Below are positions 36,114 through 45,532 of a stretch of 48,445 nucleotides of DNA, one piece after another. The notes below the pieces were generated by a model. It did not search any database, had not been told where the DNA came from, and saw only the letters and a list, made by a program, of their open reading frames with translations. How positions within the stretch are numbered: position 1 is the first letter of the stretch; every line of letters begins with the position of its first letter. A program made the position numbers and the translations under genes. This DNA is from Chitinophagaceae bacterium (GTDB lineage: Bacteria > Bacteroidota > Bacteroidia > Chitinophagales > Chitinophagaceae): assembly GCA_024643625.1 (NCBI GenBank), contig JAHEMO010000004.1:1-48445 (forward strand). Reading direction: 5' to 3'.

Positions 36114-37376
36114 TCAATACAATAGCCATATTTTTAGTCCTTGTGCTTTGTCGCCGGCAAGTTGGGTTACCACCTGGCTACAATTTCTACACTTAAACTT
36201 TTTTGATCCAGCCAGCAGAATATTGTAACTATCTTCAAAGTCATAAGGTTTTATTTGCTCACCCATCCATTCTTTTTCATCGGCCAGGTATGGCTTGAGG
36301 TTATCAAAAGCCATTTTCAAAGATTTCCCTGATGGCGTGGTAAGTTGCCAGAAATTAATGCCAACATGTTCGCTCATATTGGCAACGGAAACAAAAGCAT
36401 CCATAACAAATGCTGAATAGTGAAGAGAGATCGTACGTTCCATTTCCGCAGGAAAAAATGCCTTCTCATCCAGCTGTGCATCAAGGCGGGAAGCAGACCT
36501 TTCAACAATTGTTTTGGCAGTTGCTTTATCATCAACAAACAAGGCCAAAGCCAATGACTGCGCATCGTACCAAACACCATGGTTATTTTTTGTAGCCATT
36601 TCATGTTTGCCTTCCTGCGAGGTTTGCATCCAGTTCAAAAACGCTCCGCACCATTGCTGCATATTTTCCTGGTAGGCCGGTTTCCAATATTTGGATGCTC
36701 CAATTAGGCCTATCGCATCCACAAGTTTTACAAAATGACGCGTATCTATAAGCCCGGCACCTCTTCCATCGTTCATTCCCTTAATGGCCTGCGCATACTT
36801 TAAATTTGGATTCATGCGAGTGGCGGTGTCCAAAAACCAAACCTGCAAAAGCTTTGAGGCATGCTCGGCATACACTTCGTTGTCAGAAAAATAATAAGCC
36901 AGCCCCAACACATACAAGTTTGCACATAATTTGGGCAGGTAGTCCTTGTCTTTATAATCCTTTACTTCCGGATTGGTTTGTCCATCCTTCCGGATATAAG
37001 GCAGGCCATCCGGCTTCGAAGAATCAGGCCAATGGTAGGGTGCCAGGCTCATATAATCATGCTTGTCACCGCTTGGCGGTGTGTGCTTCTTTTCCATCAC
37101 ACTCACCGGGCCCCATTTCAATGCTTTATCAGCATCTTTTATCAATTGCTTGTAAGCCAGCGTCAAACGCTCGTCACCATTTTTCATGGCGTTTTTATTG
37201 AGTAATAGCTGTTGTCCATCAATTTCAAATACACGCACGTTACCTCCCTTTGGTGGATAGCCGATGCTTATTCCTTTTATTGAAAATGCAAAAACAAATA
37301 CCAACGCAACTAAAACGCGTCGCTTAAAAAGACTACCGGCGACTGTGCCTTTTATGAATTTTCTAGTCATCATCAT
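36114..37376 (-). CDS. PF05426-type alginate lyase family protein (PL5/PL38-like)
   Basis: DYMSLAPYHWPDSSKPDGLPYIRKDGQTNPEV, GRGAGLIDTRHFVKLVDAIGLI, ATKNNHGVWYDAQSLALALFVDD, ERTISLHYSAFVMDAF. Confidence 0.85.
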   Translation of the reverse strand: MMMTRKFIKGTVAGSLFKRRVLVALVFVFAFSIKGISIGYPPKGGNVRVFEIDGQQLLLNKNAMKNGDERLTLAYKQLIKDADKALKWGPVSVMEKKHTPPSGDKHDYMSLAPYHWPDSSKPDGLPYIRKDGQTNPEVKDYKDKDYLPKLCANLYVLGLAYYFSDNEVYAEHASKLLQVWFLDTATRMNPNLKYAQAIKGMNDGRGAGLIDTRHFVKLVDAIGLIGASKYWKPAYQENMQQWCGAFLNWMQTSQEGKHEMATKNNHGVWYDAQSLALALFVDDKATAKTIVERSASRLDAQLDEKAFFPAEMERTISLHYSAFVMDAFVSVANMSEHVGINFWQLTTPSGKSLKMAFDNLKPYLADEKEWMGEQIKPYDFEDSYNILLAGSKKFKCRNCSQVVTQLAGDKAQGLKIWLLY

Positions 37377-37732
37377 TATGCTGCTTCTCCCACAAAATCT
37401 TCTCGCATTGGACTAAACACATCAATAAGTACACCTGCTTCGAGGCATACAGCGCCGTGCAATACATTAGAAGGAATAATAAAAACATCACCGGCCTTCA
37501 GTACGCGCTTATCGCCACCAATTTCTACTTCAAAAACGCCGCTCTCCACATGCGTTATTTGTGAGTGATGATGTTTGTGAAGGCTGCCAATACCATCTTT
37601 TTCAAAAGCCACACGAACCAGCATGAGCCGTTGGTCCCAGGCCATAATTTTACGCTTCACACCTACGGCAACTGATTCCCATGGGATATCCATATCCTGA
37701 ATAAATGTTGGGATTGATTTTGTACTATTCAT
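37376..37732 (-). CDS. kdgF: Cupin, KdgF-like unsaturated uronate linearising enzyme
   Basis: 118-aa single cupin: GSLHKHHHSQITHVESGVFEVEIGGDKRVLKAGDVFIIPSNVLHGAVCLEAGVLIDVFSPMREDF. Confidence 0.88.
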   Translation of the reverse strand: MNSTKSIPTFIQDMDIPWESVAVGVKRKIMAWDQRLMLVRVAFEKDGIGSLHKHHHSQITHVESGVFEVEIGGDKRVLKAGDVFIIPSNVLHGAVCLEAGVLIDVFSPMREDFVGEAA

Positions 37733-37756
37733 CGGGGTAATTTTTAAGATGTACAG

Positions 37757-39949
37757 TTATATTTTTTTGCCATTTAACCACAAGCACCATGGGCCTGTCC
37801 ATGTCAGGCCATTGCTAGAATGCTGCTGTGCCGAAACAATATTGTTGTTGCATTGTGCTAGCTTAATTTCATCGCCGCTCTTAAGTTGAATAGTCGCAAT
37901 GCAATAAGCTGCATCATTTCGCAAGAGCGTAATGGTTTGTATATCTGAGTATGCATTTGTAGAAAATTCATTTTTGGGATCAAAGCGTCCGTGAATTTCC
38001 ATTACGTTAAGAAATAATGCATTAGCAGCCTTCTTTCTTACAATAAGAGCGGGTTCGTGCCGAAGGTTGAAATTGGGGTCATTGGCACCAAGCCGCGTTA
38101 AAAACAGCGTTGCACTATCCTGCACCAAAGTGGAGATGGTATAGTAAGTACTGTTATTGAGTAAGGTAAGTTGGGCTATTGTATCCCTTACCGTTGCGCT
38201 GGCTTCATTCCATAAATATTCGTATCCGTTCCTTTGGCCAAGCGGCTGCTGCCTCGTGGTATTGGCTTGATAATTAAAGCTGGCTTTTATGAGTTGGCCG
38301 CTGTAGTGAAATGGCAAGTCGTACTGATGTTGGGCAGATGCGTTTACTTTAAATAAATCAAGCAACATCGGCTTTCTGTTCTCTAATTGTAAAAGATAAA
38401 GCGTTCTCTGCATGGCTATACCCTTATATGCATTGGTATCTGCAGCGCTTACTACCTGCACTATTGGATTTCCCAGTTGACTATATTGCTTGTAGGCATG
38501 ATACTTTTCCGCTTCTGATTCTTTGCCGCCAAAATGGCTTTGCTCATCCACTACCAGCGTATTGTGCGCAATGGTTTGCGAAGCATAACTTTTATTCTCC
38601 GGCAGATATCTCCCTCCATACTTCTGCTCCACACCTATAAAACGTACGGAACCATAATTAGTCAAAATTTCATTCCCCTGATCATAAAGCATTATGCCCA
38701 ACTTATCGTAGTGACCGTGAGACAGGCCATGCGAAGTGTACTTAAACAGTAAACTTGTAGGTTTCTCCGGAGGTCCCGCCCTCAGGATTGATACACCACC
38801 TTGCTTTCCATTGGCACCGTCTGCACTCTCAATAGATTTATAGGCAAAATATTGGGGCACTTTTCCGCTTTGCAATGCAGCGGCTATGGCAATACCACCC
38901 TTATTAAGCATCACCCTATCCTGCTGTTTCGCCACATACAACCAATTGTTATTAGGGCCAAATGCCTTCCAGGAAATACTGATGGCAGTGACCAATTCAT
39001 TTGTAGTATAGTCCTTCTCCTTAAGGGCATCATTCAATGGAAAAAATCCACCGCCAACATTTGTTTGTTGCAAGCATGTATTCAGCGCTTGCTGCAGAAT
39101 ACTGTTGCGATGGGCAAAAACCTTCAGGTTAGGTTGGCTATTGTCAAGGGCATTTGCCAAAAGCATATAGGGTAATATGGCATAACGTGTATAGTAAGGC
39201 CCTTCAGTATAGTAACCATCCGGAGAAAAAAGGCTATCCATTAATGCAATAAAACCGCTATGCCCCTTTTTATCGGAGCCCTTTAGCGCCATATCAACAT
39301 AATGCTGATTATCAGTAGCAATACCAATTATGCCGACACCTGCGCAGGCCCAAACGGCATGATTGTGTATGAGATTAAACCAACTCTCCAGTTCCTGCGT
39401 TACAAAATCTACTTCAGGTTTAAAAGCACCTTCAGAAATATGCTTGCGTTGTTGGGGTGTAATAAAATTATGTACCAAATCGTAAGCCATGCCTGCGTAA
39501 ACCATCCAGTTGGCATCATTAAGCGCCTGCCAAAATATTCTGCCGGGCGATGAACTAGTAGCTTCCGGATGATTCTTGAGGGTAGGATTTAATGCAGCAT
39601 ATTTCAACAGCATGTTGCGAACCAAAACTGCGTAGCTACTATCTCCTGTAAGCTGATACAACACCCCGGCGTTGAACATAAGTGTATAATTGTACTTATG
39701 CTTATCGTGCGTGTAGCCACCCGCCGGATCTTTAGGCACAGGCACATCAATATCCTTATGCAACCAACTATCTACCTCTGCTTTTATGTCGTTATACGAC
39801 TGCCTGGATAGTGGGTACTTATTGTAGTTTTGGCTCACATGTCTTGCTTCCTCCGGTGTAAAAAAAGTACGCGGATGCTGTGCCAGCAGGCAAAACGAAA
39901 TTGCCATGGAGCAAACAACCAACGAATATTTCTTAAATTCTTTCCTCAT
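37757..39949 (-). CDS. Heparinase II/III-like, PL17-type (oligo)alginate lyase
   Basis: LIHNHAVWACAGVGIIG, DGYYTEGPYYTRYAILPYMLL, LLFKYTSHGLSHGHYDKLGIMLYDQGNEILTNYGSVRF, ASQTIAHNTLVVDEQSHFGGK. Confidence 0.93.
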   Translation of the reverse strand: MRKEFKKYSLVVCSMAISFCLLAQHPRTFFTPEEARHVSQNYNKYPLSRQSYNDIKAEVDSWLHKDIDVPVPKDPAGGYTHDKHKYNYTLMFNAGVLYQLTGDSSYAVLVRNMLLKYAALNPTLKNHPEATSSSPGRIFWQALNDANWMVYAGMAYDLVHNFITPQQRKHISEGAFKPEVDFVTQELESWFNLIHNHAVWACAGVGIIGIATDNQHYVDMALKGSDKKGHSGFIALMDSLFSPDGYYTEGPYYTRYAILPYMLLANALDNSQPNLKVFAHRNSILQQALNTCLQQTNVGGGFFPLNDALKEKDYTTNELVTAISISWKAFGPNNNWLYVAKQQDRVMLNKGGIAIAAALQSGKVPQYFAYKSIESADGANGKQGGVSILRAGPPEKPTSLLFKYTSHGLSHGHYDKLGIMLYDQGNEILTNYGSVRFIGVEQKYGGRYLPENKSYASQTIAHNTLVVDEQSHFGGKESEAEKYHAYKQYSQLGNPIVQVVSAADTNAYKGIAMQRTLYLLQLENRKPMLLDLFKVNASAQHQYDLPFHYSGQLIKASFNYQANTTRQQPLGQRNGYEYLWNEASATVRDTIAQLTLLNNSTYYTISTLVQDSATLFLTRLGANDPNFNLRHEPALIVRKKAANALFLNVMEIHGRFDPKNEFSTNAYSDIQTITLLRNDAAYCIATIQLKSGDEIKLAQCNNNIVSAQQHSSNGLTWTGPWCLWLNGKKI

Positions 39950-39984
39950 ATCAGAAGCGTATCGAATGCGTTCAAAACATTTGA

Positions 39985-40740
39985 TTAAACAAAATAGGTT
40001 CCACCGTTTATCTCAATGCTTTCGCCATTAATAAAAGATGATGCATCCGTAGCCAGAAATAGGGCCAGTTCGCCCACTTCTTCGGCTCTTCCTTCCCGGC
40101 GAAGCGGTGTACCTGCGGCTACATTGGTGCGCACTTCGGGTTTGGTAAATGTGTTGTGGAAAGTGGTATTAATCATTCCCGGAGAAATACAATTTACACG
40201 AATCCCTTTAGGGCCAAGTTCCTTTGCCAAACTGCGGGTAAGTGTAAGCACTCCACCCTTTGCCGCGGAGTAGGCCATAGCACCAAAGCCACCACCATCG
40301 CGTGCCGCCTGTGATGAGAAGTTAACAATAGCACCGCCCTCCGTCATATGCGGCAAAGTAGCACGGCAAACCAGGTAAACAGATTTCAGGTTTACATTCA
40401 TTACTGCATCCCAAAATTCCTCATCAAGATCAGGCAACGTTTTACGGCCCATCAGTCCACCCGCTACATTTACCAATACGTGAATGGTATTGCCAAATGC
40501 ATTGGTACATGTAGTTATTAAATGGGCGACCTGCGCAGGGTCAGTAACATCGGCTCGGCAAGCTATAGCCACACCACCATTGGCTTTGATTATTTCAACA
40601 GTTTCTACTGCCTGTTCCTCATTACCCAAAAAGTTTACGCAAACTTTTGCACCTGCAGCTGCGAGCTTAATAGATACTTGTCTACCGATATCTCTTGCAC
40701 CACCAGTTACAATGGCTACTTTGTTTTCTAGATTTTTCAT
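39985..40740 (-). CDS. SDR family oxidoreductase (candidate DEH reductase)
   Basis: KVAIVTGGARDIGRQVSIKLAAAGAKVCVNF, YSAAKGGVLTLTRSLAKELGPKGIRVNCISPGMINT, FINGESIEINGGTYFV; embedded in the alginate-lyase operon. Confidence 0.87.
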   Translation of the reverse strand: MKNLENKVAIVTGGARDIGRQVSIKLAAAGAKVCVNFLGNEEQAVETVEIIKANGGVAIACRADVTDPAQVAHLITTCTNAFGNTIHVLVNVAGGLMGRKTLPDLDEEFWDAVMNVNLKSVYLVCRATLPHMTEGGAIVNFSSQAARDGGGFGAMAYSAAKGGVLTLTRSLAKELGPKGIRVNCISPGMINTTFHNTFTKPEVRTNVAAGTPLRREGRAEEVGELALFLATDASSFINGESIEINGGTYFV

Positions 40741-40746
40741 TCGCTG

Positions 40747-43050
40747 TTATTGTGGTTTATATCCCGGAAAAAAATTATTGCTGTACTTACTGATTAATGT
40801 TGTATTGGTTACCACCATGGAGGGAGATAACATCGGATTGAGTTGGTAATTATTCTTGCTTACAATACCATCATAAAAAGAAGTAACTCTTCCTGCTTCG
40901 TAAAAGTCAGATTGATCAATACGATGCTCGGTCCATCCAAAATCTTCGTACCAAACCGATCGGCCTGCACGGCCGCTGTTGTTAAACACGGAATTGGTGA
41001 TGGATGAATACTGAACACCGTACAACTTAAGGGCATATCCCAATTCGGTATTACTGCTCTCATTAAAAGTGCACTGGTTGATGGTTACGTATGGACCGGT
41101 TGTGCTTTCATCATTTCCACCACGGTACACATTAATGCACCCATATAAAATTTTATTGAACAGACAATTGTTGAACACGAGATTCTCAACATTGTAGCGT
41201 CCAACATCATCCTTCTCTGCTGCGAGATTAATAGCGTCACCAGTAATTTCATCAAATATGCAATTGGTGAATACAATGCTGTCCGCGTAGCTTCCTTTAC
41301 CACCATCCAATACCTGCTTGCGGCTACCTGTAAGGTTTGAAAAAACACAATCGCTTACCCATAAATTATAATGTTCTATCATGGGCTTTGTGCCCGCCAC
41401 AATAAAAGATCCTGCACTGCCATTTTCACTCATGCCCTTCATCGTAACACCCTGCAACCGAAGTGAACCACCATTCTCAATTTCAAAAAAATTGACCGAC
41501 CGCTCGCCTGCAAAGGCAAGCACTGCTCCATTACCTACTACGCTAACAGGCAGGCTTATAACTGCGGCCTGACTAACGTTGTAAGTAGCACCTGCTTGCA
41601 AAACCAATACATCATGCGCAGCAGCATTGGCAATGGCTTTGGACAAACTGTTTTCGCCGGGCAGTACTTTAATAGTATTAGGTGATGCTGATATGGCCGA
41701 TGACTTTTTATAGCCCCACTGCACACCCGTATTGGCAATAGTAGCTGCTATTGAAAACTTTCGTTCTTTTCCGTTTTGCCGCAGAACAAAGGCTTCCGTT
41801 ATACGCTTTACTTGTATATCAGCACGCCGAAAGGAGCCGGCAGGATAGGATACTTTGCTATTGGTATAGTTTGCTGAAAATGCAAATCCATCAAGCGAAT
41901 CATATACACCAATGGCGGTAATTGTGGTGTCGCTGTAAATAACATTGCTATTAAACTTTATGCGCTCTGGTCTTGCTGTGCGCTCTAAATCTTTGCCCGC
42001 GCACAGCGCGATATTATTACAATCCACAAACAGGTTGCCCTCTACCAATACATCCTTTACCTGATCATAACGGTTTAGCGGCGAATTAGGAACGCCGTTG
42101 AGCACAGTAAGTGCTGCCCTGAAGCGATCTCCAGCAGATGCATAAAAAAGATTATTGCGAATAATATGACCTGCGTTAATTATGCGCACTCCACCGGTAA
42201 GCATTTTGCCATTTCCTAAAAAGGCATTGTCCTCCACCAGATTTCGATCGCCGTGACGCAAAACGAGACTACCTTCACAATTAAGAAACGTGTTCTTCCG
42301 AAGGATGTTATCGCTACTTTTTACCGATACTATTTCCACTTCGCCATTACATCTGTCAAAAAGATTTTCCTCGACAACGGTTTGCGAACTGCTTTTTGAG
42401 AATGTTGAATTTCCAATACGAATCGTTTCACCTCCGTTGGAACCAAGTCGTTCCCGCTGTCCAAAATAGTTGTGGTCAATACGATGATGATTCTGCTGAT
42501 TATTTTTATCGTTAAGCTCTACAATAAGCGTAGTACCCAAATTCAATTTCCCAACTAATTCATTGTGATCAAATCGGTTTCGCTGTCCATATATCGTCAC
42601 CCAATGCGATTCCGAAAGTCTATCGGGCGGATTACAATTATCAAATACGCAATTGCTAACCCGGCTGTCAAAGGCAAGTTCGTTTTTTGAACTCCTATAT
42701 TCAATAATGGCCGTCTTGGTAGTGGTAACGCCACGAAAGACAAATCCCGTAATAATTATGTGAGATCCGCCAAAGCGTATGCTTGATTGTTCGGAGAAAA
42801 TAACTTCACCAGGCCTGGAGGGCATCAAAACAATTGGCGCCTGTACCGAACCGTTGGCTGTAAAAACGAGAGCAGCATTTTTCCAATTTCCCCCTGCAAA
42901 AACCAGGGTATCGCCTGGCTGTAAATTTGATTTTACTTTATCAAACCCTGCCTGACTCTCTATTACAATGGTCTTTCCAAAAGACCGAATATTGGCAAAT
43001 AAGGACCCGAATAAAATGAATGTAAAGGCGAATAATTTCACTGGCAGCAT
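40747..43050 (-). CDS. PL6 (chondroitinase-B-like) alginate lyase, two-domain beta-helix
   Basis: PGDTLVFAGGNW; LGSNGGETIRIGNST and NGEVEIVSVKSSDNILRKNTFLNCEGSLVLRHGDRN contain the expected acidic cluster and Lys/Arg pair; second beta-helix half with many N/C-rich turns. Confidence 0.92.
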   Translation of the reverse strand: MLPVKLFAFTFILFGSLFANIRSFGKTIVIESQAGFDKVKSNLQPGDTLVFAGGNWKNAALVFTANGSVQAPIVLMPSRPGEVIFSEQSSIRFGGSHIIITGFVFRGVTTTKTAIIEYRSSKNELAFDSRVSNCVFDNCNPPDRLSESHWVTIYGQRNRFDHNELVGKLNLGTTLIVELNDKNNQQNHHRIDHNYFGQRERLGSNGGETIRIGNSTFSKSSSQTVVEENLFDRCNGEVEIVSVKSSDNILRKNTFLNCEGSLVLRHGDRNLVEDNAFLGNGKMLTGGVRIINAGHIIRNNLFYASAGDRFRAALTVLNGVPNSPLNRYDQVKDVLVEGNLFVDCNNIALCAGKDLERTARPERIKFNSNVIYSDTTITAIGVYDSLDGFAFSANYTNSKVSYPAGSFRRADIQVKRITEAFVLRQNGKERKFSIAATIANTGVQWGYKKSSAISASPNTIKVLPGENSLSKAIANAAAHDVLVLQAGATYNVSQAAVISLPVSVVGNGAVLAFAGERSVNFFEIENGGSLRLQGVTMKGMSENGSAGSFIVAGTKPMIEHYNLWVSDCVFSNLTGSRKQVLDGGKGSYADSIVFTNCIFDEITGDAINLAAEKDDVGRYNVENLVFNNCLFNKILYGCINVYRGGNDESTTGPYVTINQCTFNESSNTELGYALKLYGVQYSSITNSVFNNSGRAGRSVWYEDFGWTEHRIDQSDFYEAGRVTSFYDGIVSKNNYQLNPMLSPSMVVTNTTLISKYSNNFFPGYKPQ

Positions 43051-43198
43051 CGTTTTGCAAGGGCAATATCCACGCTTTTGAACCGAAAGCCTAAAAATAA
43101 TTATGAAATTTTGTTCATTTTTTTACGCTATAATCCCAATATCATCTAAACTAAATAAATAATTATTTGAAACTATTCAATAATAGTGACCGCAAAGG

Positions 43199-43220
43199 TT
43201 TCCGGCAACGCTGCCGGCAA
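43199..43220. promoter_or_regulatory. Candidate LacI-family operator TTtCCGGCAACGCTGCCGGcAA
   Basis: 22-bp imperfect palindrome; core CCGGCAAC|GCTGCCGG at 43202-43217 has a single mismatch and a central CG; in the lacI-PL6 divergent intergenic region. Confidence 0.65.
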
Positions 43221-43256
43221 ATTTGCAATTTGCGTAAAAAATGATAGTTTTCCGCC

Positions 43257-44270
43257 ATGGAACGACAACCCACCATCAAAGACATTGCAGCTGAATTAGG
43301 CATATCCATTTCTACGGTTTCACGTGCCTTGCGCAACCAACCCGATGTGAATCCTGAAACACGAAAGATGGTGACCGACCTTGCATCTCAAATGGATTAC
43401 CAACCCAATAAGGTTGCGCTAAGCTTGCTTAACCGGCAAACCAATACTATAGGTGTTATAACGCCCAACCTTGACTATGTGCTCGCCACAATGGTAAAAG
43501 GTATAGACGAGGTTGCCCTTGAAGCAGGATATACGGTGATGGTTTGTCAGAGCGACGAAAGCTTTGGCCGGGAAATAGTAAATACCAAGCGTTTACTGGA
43601 AAGTTTGGTAGACGGTTTCATTGTTTCTGTATCAAGCGAAACAAAAGTTTTTGAGCATATTAAAAATATTCAGAAGAAAAAAATGCCGTTGGTTTTGTTC
43701 GACAGGTTTATTGAAGGCATGACAGTACCAAGTATCAGGCTCGATAATGCTTTGGGCGGAAGGCTAGCTACACAACACCTTATTGACGAGGGTTACCAGC
43801 GCATCGCCATTTTGGCCGGGCCTGAAAACCTTGTGATAAGCAATAACCGCATGGAGGGCTATCTGGAAACACTAAAGGCCAATGGCATAAGAGCCAACAA
43901 GCAAATGATAATTCACTGCGACTTCAACCAGCAATATGCTTATGAAGCCACAAAAGAATTGCTAAGTATGCGTACCCGCCCCGATGCCATTTTTACCATC
44001 AGCGACCGAATGGCCATTGGCGCTATGCTCGCCATCAAAGAAAAAGGTCTCAATATGCCGCATGATATTGGGCTGGTAGGCTTCAACAACGAGCCCGTTA
44101 CTAACCTGGTTACACCCCGCATCTCCAGCATTGAAATGTTTGCCTTTGATATGGGCAAAGCTGCTGCTAAAATGTTTATTGAAATGGCTCATGGTCATGA
44201 ACACACCAACGATCAGCAAAAGGTATTTAAACCCAAACTAGTGGTGAGAGAATCATCAAAGAGAACCTAG
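43257..44270 (+). CDS. LacI family transcriptional regulator
   Basis: TIKDIAAELGISISTVSRALRNQPDVNPETRKMVTDLASQMDYQPNKVALSLLNRQTNTIGVI; periplasmic-binding-like effector domain; RISSIEMFAFDMGKAAAKMFIE. Confidence 0.98.
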   Translation: MERQPTIKDIAAELGISISTVSRALRNQPDVNPETRKMVTDLASQMDYQPNKVALSLLNRQTNTIGVITPNLDYVLATMVKGIDEVALEAGYTVMVCQSDESFGREIVNTKRLLESLVDGFIVSVSSETKVFEHIKNIQKKKMPLVLFDRFIEGMTVPSIRLDNALGGRLATQHLIDEGYQRIAILAGPENLVISNNRMEGYLETLKANGIRANKQMIIHCDFNQQYAYEATKELLSMRTRPDAIFTISDRMAIGAMLAIKEKGLNMPHDIGLVGFNNEPVTNLVTPRISSIEMFAFDMGKAAAKMFIEMAHGHEHTNDQQKVFKPKLVVRESSKRT

Positions 44271-44279
44271 GCTGCGGGG

Positions 44280-45494
44280 CTATTGCAGCGAAAAAAAATC
44301 GTTCCGCGACCTGCTAAGCATATCTTCCAGTAGGGCTTGATTAGCTTCTGAAGCGTCAGCGTTTATCAGTTTGCCAACCACTTTTCGCCGCTTATACACG
44401 ATAATGGTGTTGGTAATATTTTCTCCAATACCTAAAAGATTTACTTCAGATGCGGCATCACTTAATGATGGTACATAAGTGAGTGCAATTTGCCGAAGGC
44501 CTAGATTCCTGCCTATGGCTGCAAGTTCCCGTTCCCGTTCAATTGCGTTGTAGTGCTGTCGGTTGCCGTACACCAGGTACACTTTCAGGTATTTGCCATC
44601 TGCAACTGATTTGGTTTCTAAAAACAGTAACCATTTTTTGATATCCGGCCAATTGGGCTGGTTGCCAACAAAAAGCAAAACACCATTATACCAGCCATAT
44701 TTACAAACGGGGCATGTTCTTGTACCGGCATCCGGACCCCATGCATGAAACGGCAAAAATGAAGATACTTCTTCGCCAATGGCGGGTCCCGATGCATCTG
44801 ACTGAATTACAGGATGCGGATAATCAGGAATATTGAGGCCGAGATAAATATCGCGCTCTCCTATGGCCAGGGCATCGCGTTTAATGAGGCGCAGGACGCC
44901 GCTGCCGCCACGGTTTTCCATTTTTTGCCGTTTCGCGGCATTGAGGAGTGAATCATCATCAAACACAAAATCATCGATATAGTATTCCTTTAGGTTCGCA
45001 GCTTCTTTAATACTCATATGAATATGGGCAGGCTCATCGCGGGTTGGGTACACGCCCGGCTGCACGGTATAAATGGTATAACGGCCGCTGCTATCTGTTC
45101 GCACCCATCCCCTAATGTAGCCGTGGGTTTGGCCCAATTTGTTTGGTGCCATACTGCGAGTATATGCTGGTTTGTGTTCGTAGCGTCCTTCGGTATTGGT
45201 ATGATAATAATACAACAGCACATTTGCCGCGGGGGTTTGTGTATCCGATTGGTATACTGTTCCGGTAATCATGAGTTTTTGCCCCGTCTGCCACCAACCC
45301 GCACTCGTATCTGTTGCATTGGGTGACTCTTCCATTTGTCTGTACATGTAATCAGCGTTTTCAAAAGCGCCACCCACTTGTTGAATACTATCCGTTGAAA
45401 CTCCTGATGGCGTTGGCTTTATTTGGGAATTGCAGGCTATAAGCCCGGGGCCCATACTAATAGCAACAACTAACACGATGTATTTCATGCGCAT
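44280..45494 (-). CDS. Lipoprotein fusion: intradiol ring-cleavage dioxygenase-like domain + thioredoxin-like CxxC domain
   Basis: Lipobox GLIAC; TEGRYEHKPAY, GRYTIYTVQPGVYPTRDEPAHIHMSI retains the Tyr/Tyr/His/His pattern; C-term GTRTCPVCKYGWYNGVLLFVGNQPNWPDIKKWLLFLE with thioredoxin-like downstream pattern. Confidence 0.8.
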   Translation of the reverse strand: MRMKYIVLVVAISMGPGLIACNSQIKPTPSGVSTDSIQQVGGAFENADYMYRQMEESPNATDTSAGWWQTGQKLMITGTVYQSDTQTPAANVLLYYYHTNTEGRYEHKPAYTRSMAPNKLGQTHGYIRGWVRTDSSGRYTIYTVQPGVYPTRDEPAHIHMSIKEAANLKEYYIDDFVFDDDSLLNAAKRQKMENRGGSGVLRLIKRDALAIGERDIYLGLNIPDYPHPVIQSDASGPAIGEEVSSFLPFHAWGPDAGTRTCPVCKYGWYNGVLLFVGNQPNWPDIKKWLLFLETKSVADGKYLKVYLVYGNRQHYNAIERERELAAIGRNLGLRQIALTYVPSLSDAASEVNLLGIGENITNTIIVYKRRKVVGKLINADASEANQALLEDMLSRSRNDFFSLQ

Positions 45495-45532
45495 TCATTT
45501 TCACGCAAATTAGTATTGCCGCCTAACTGCGG

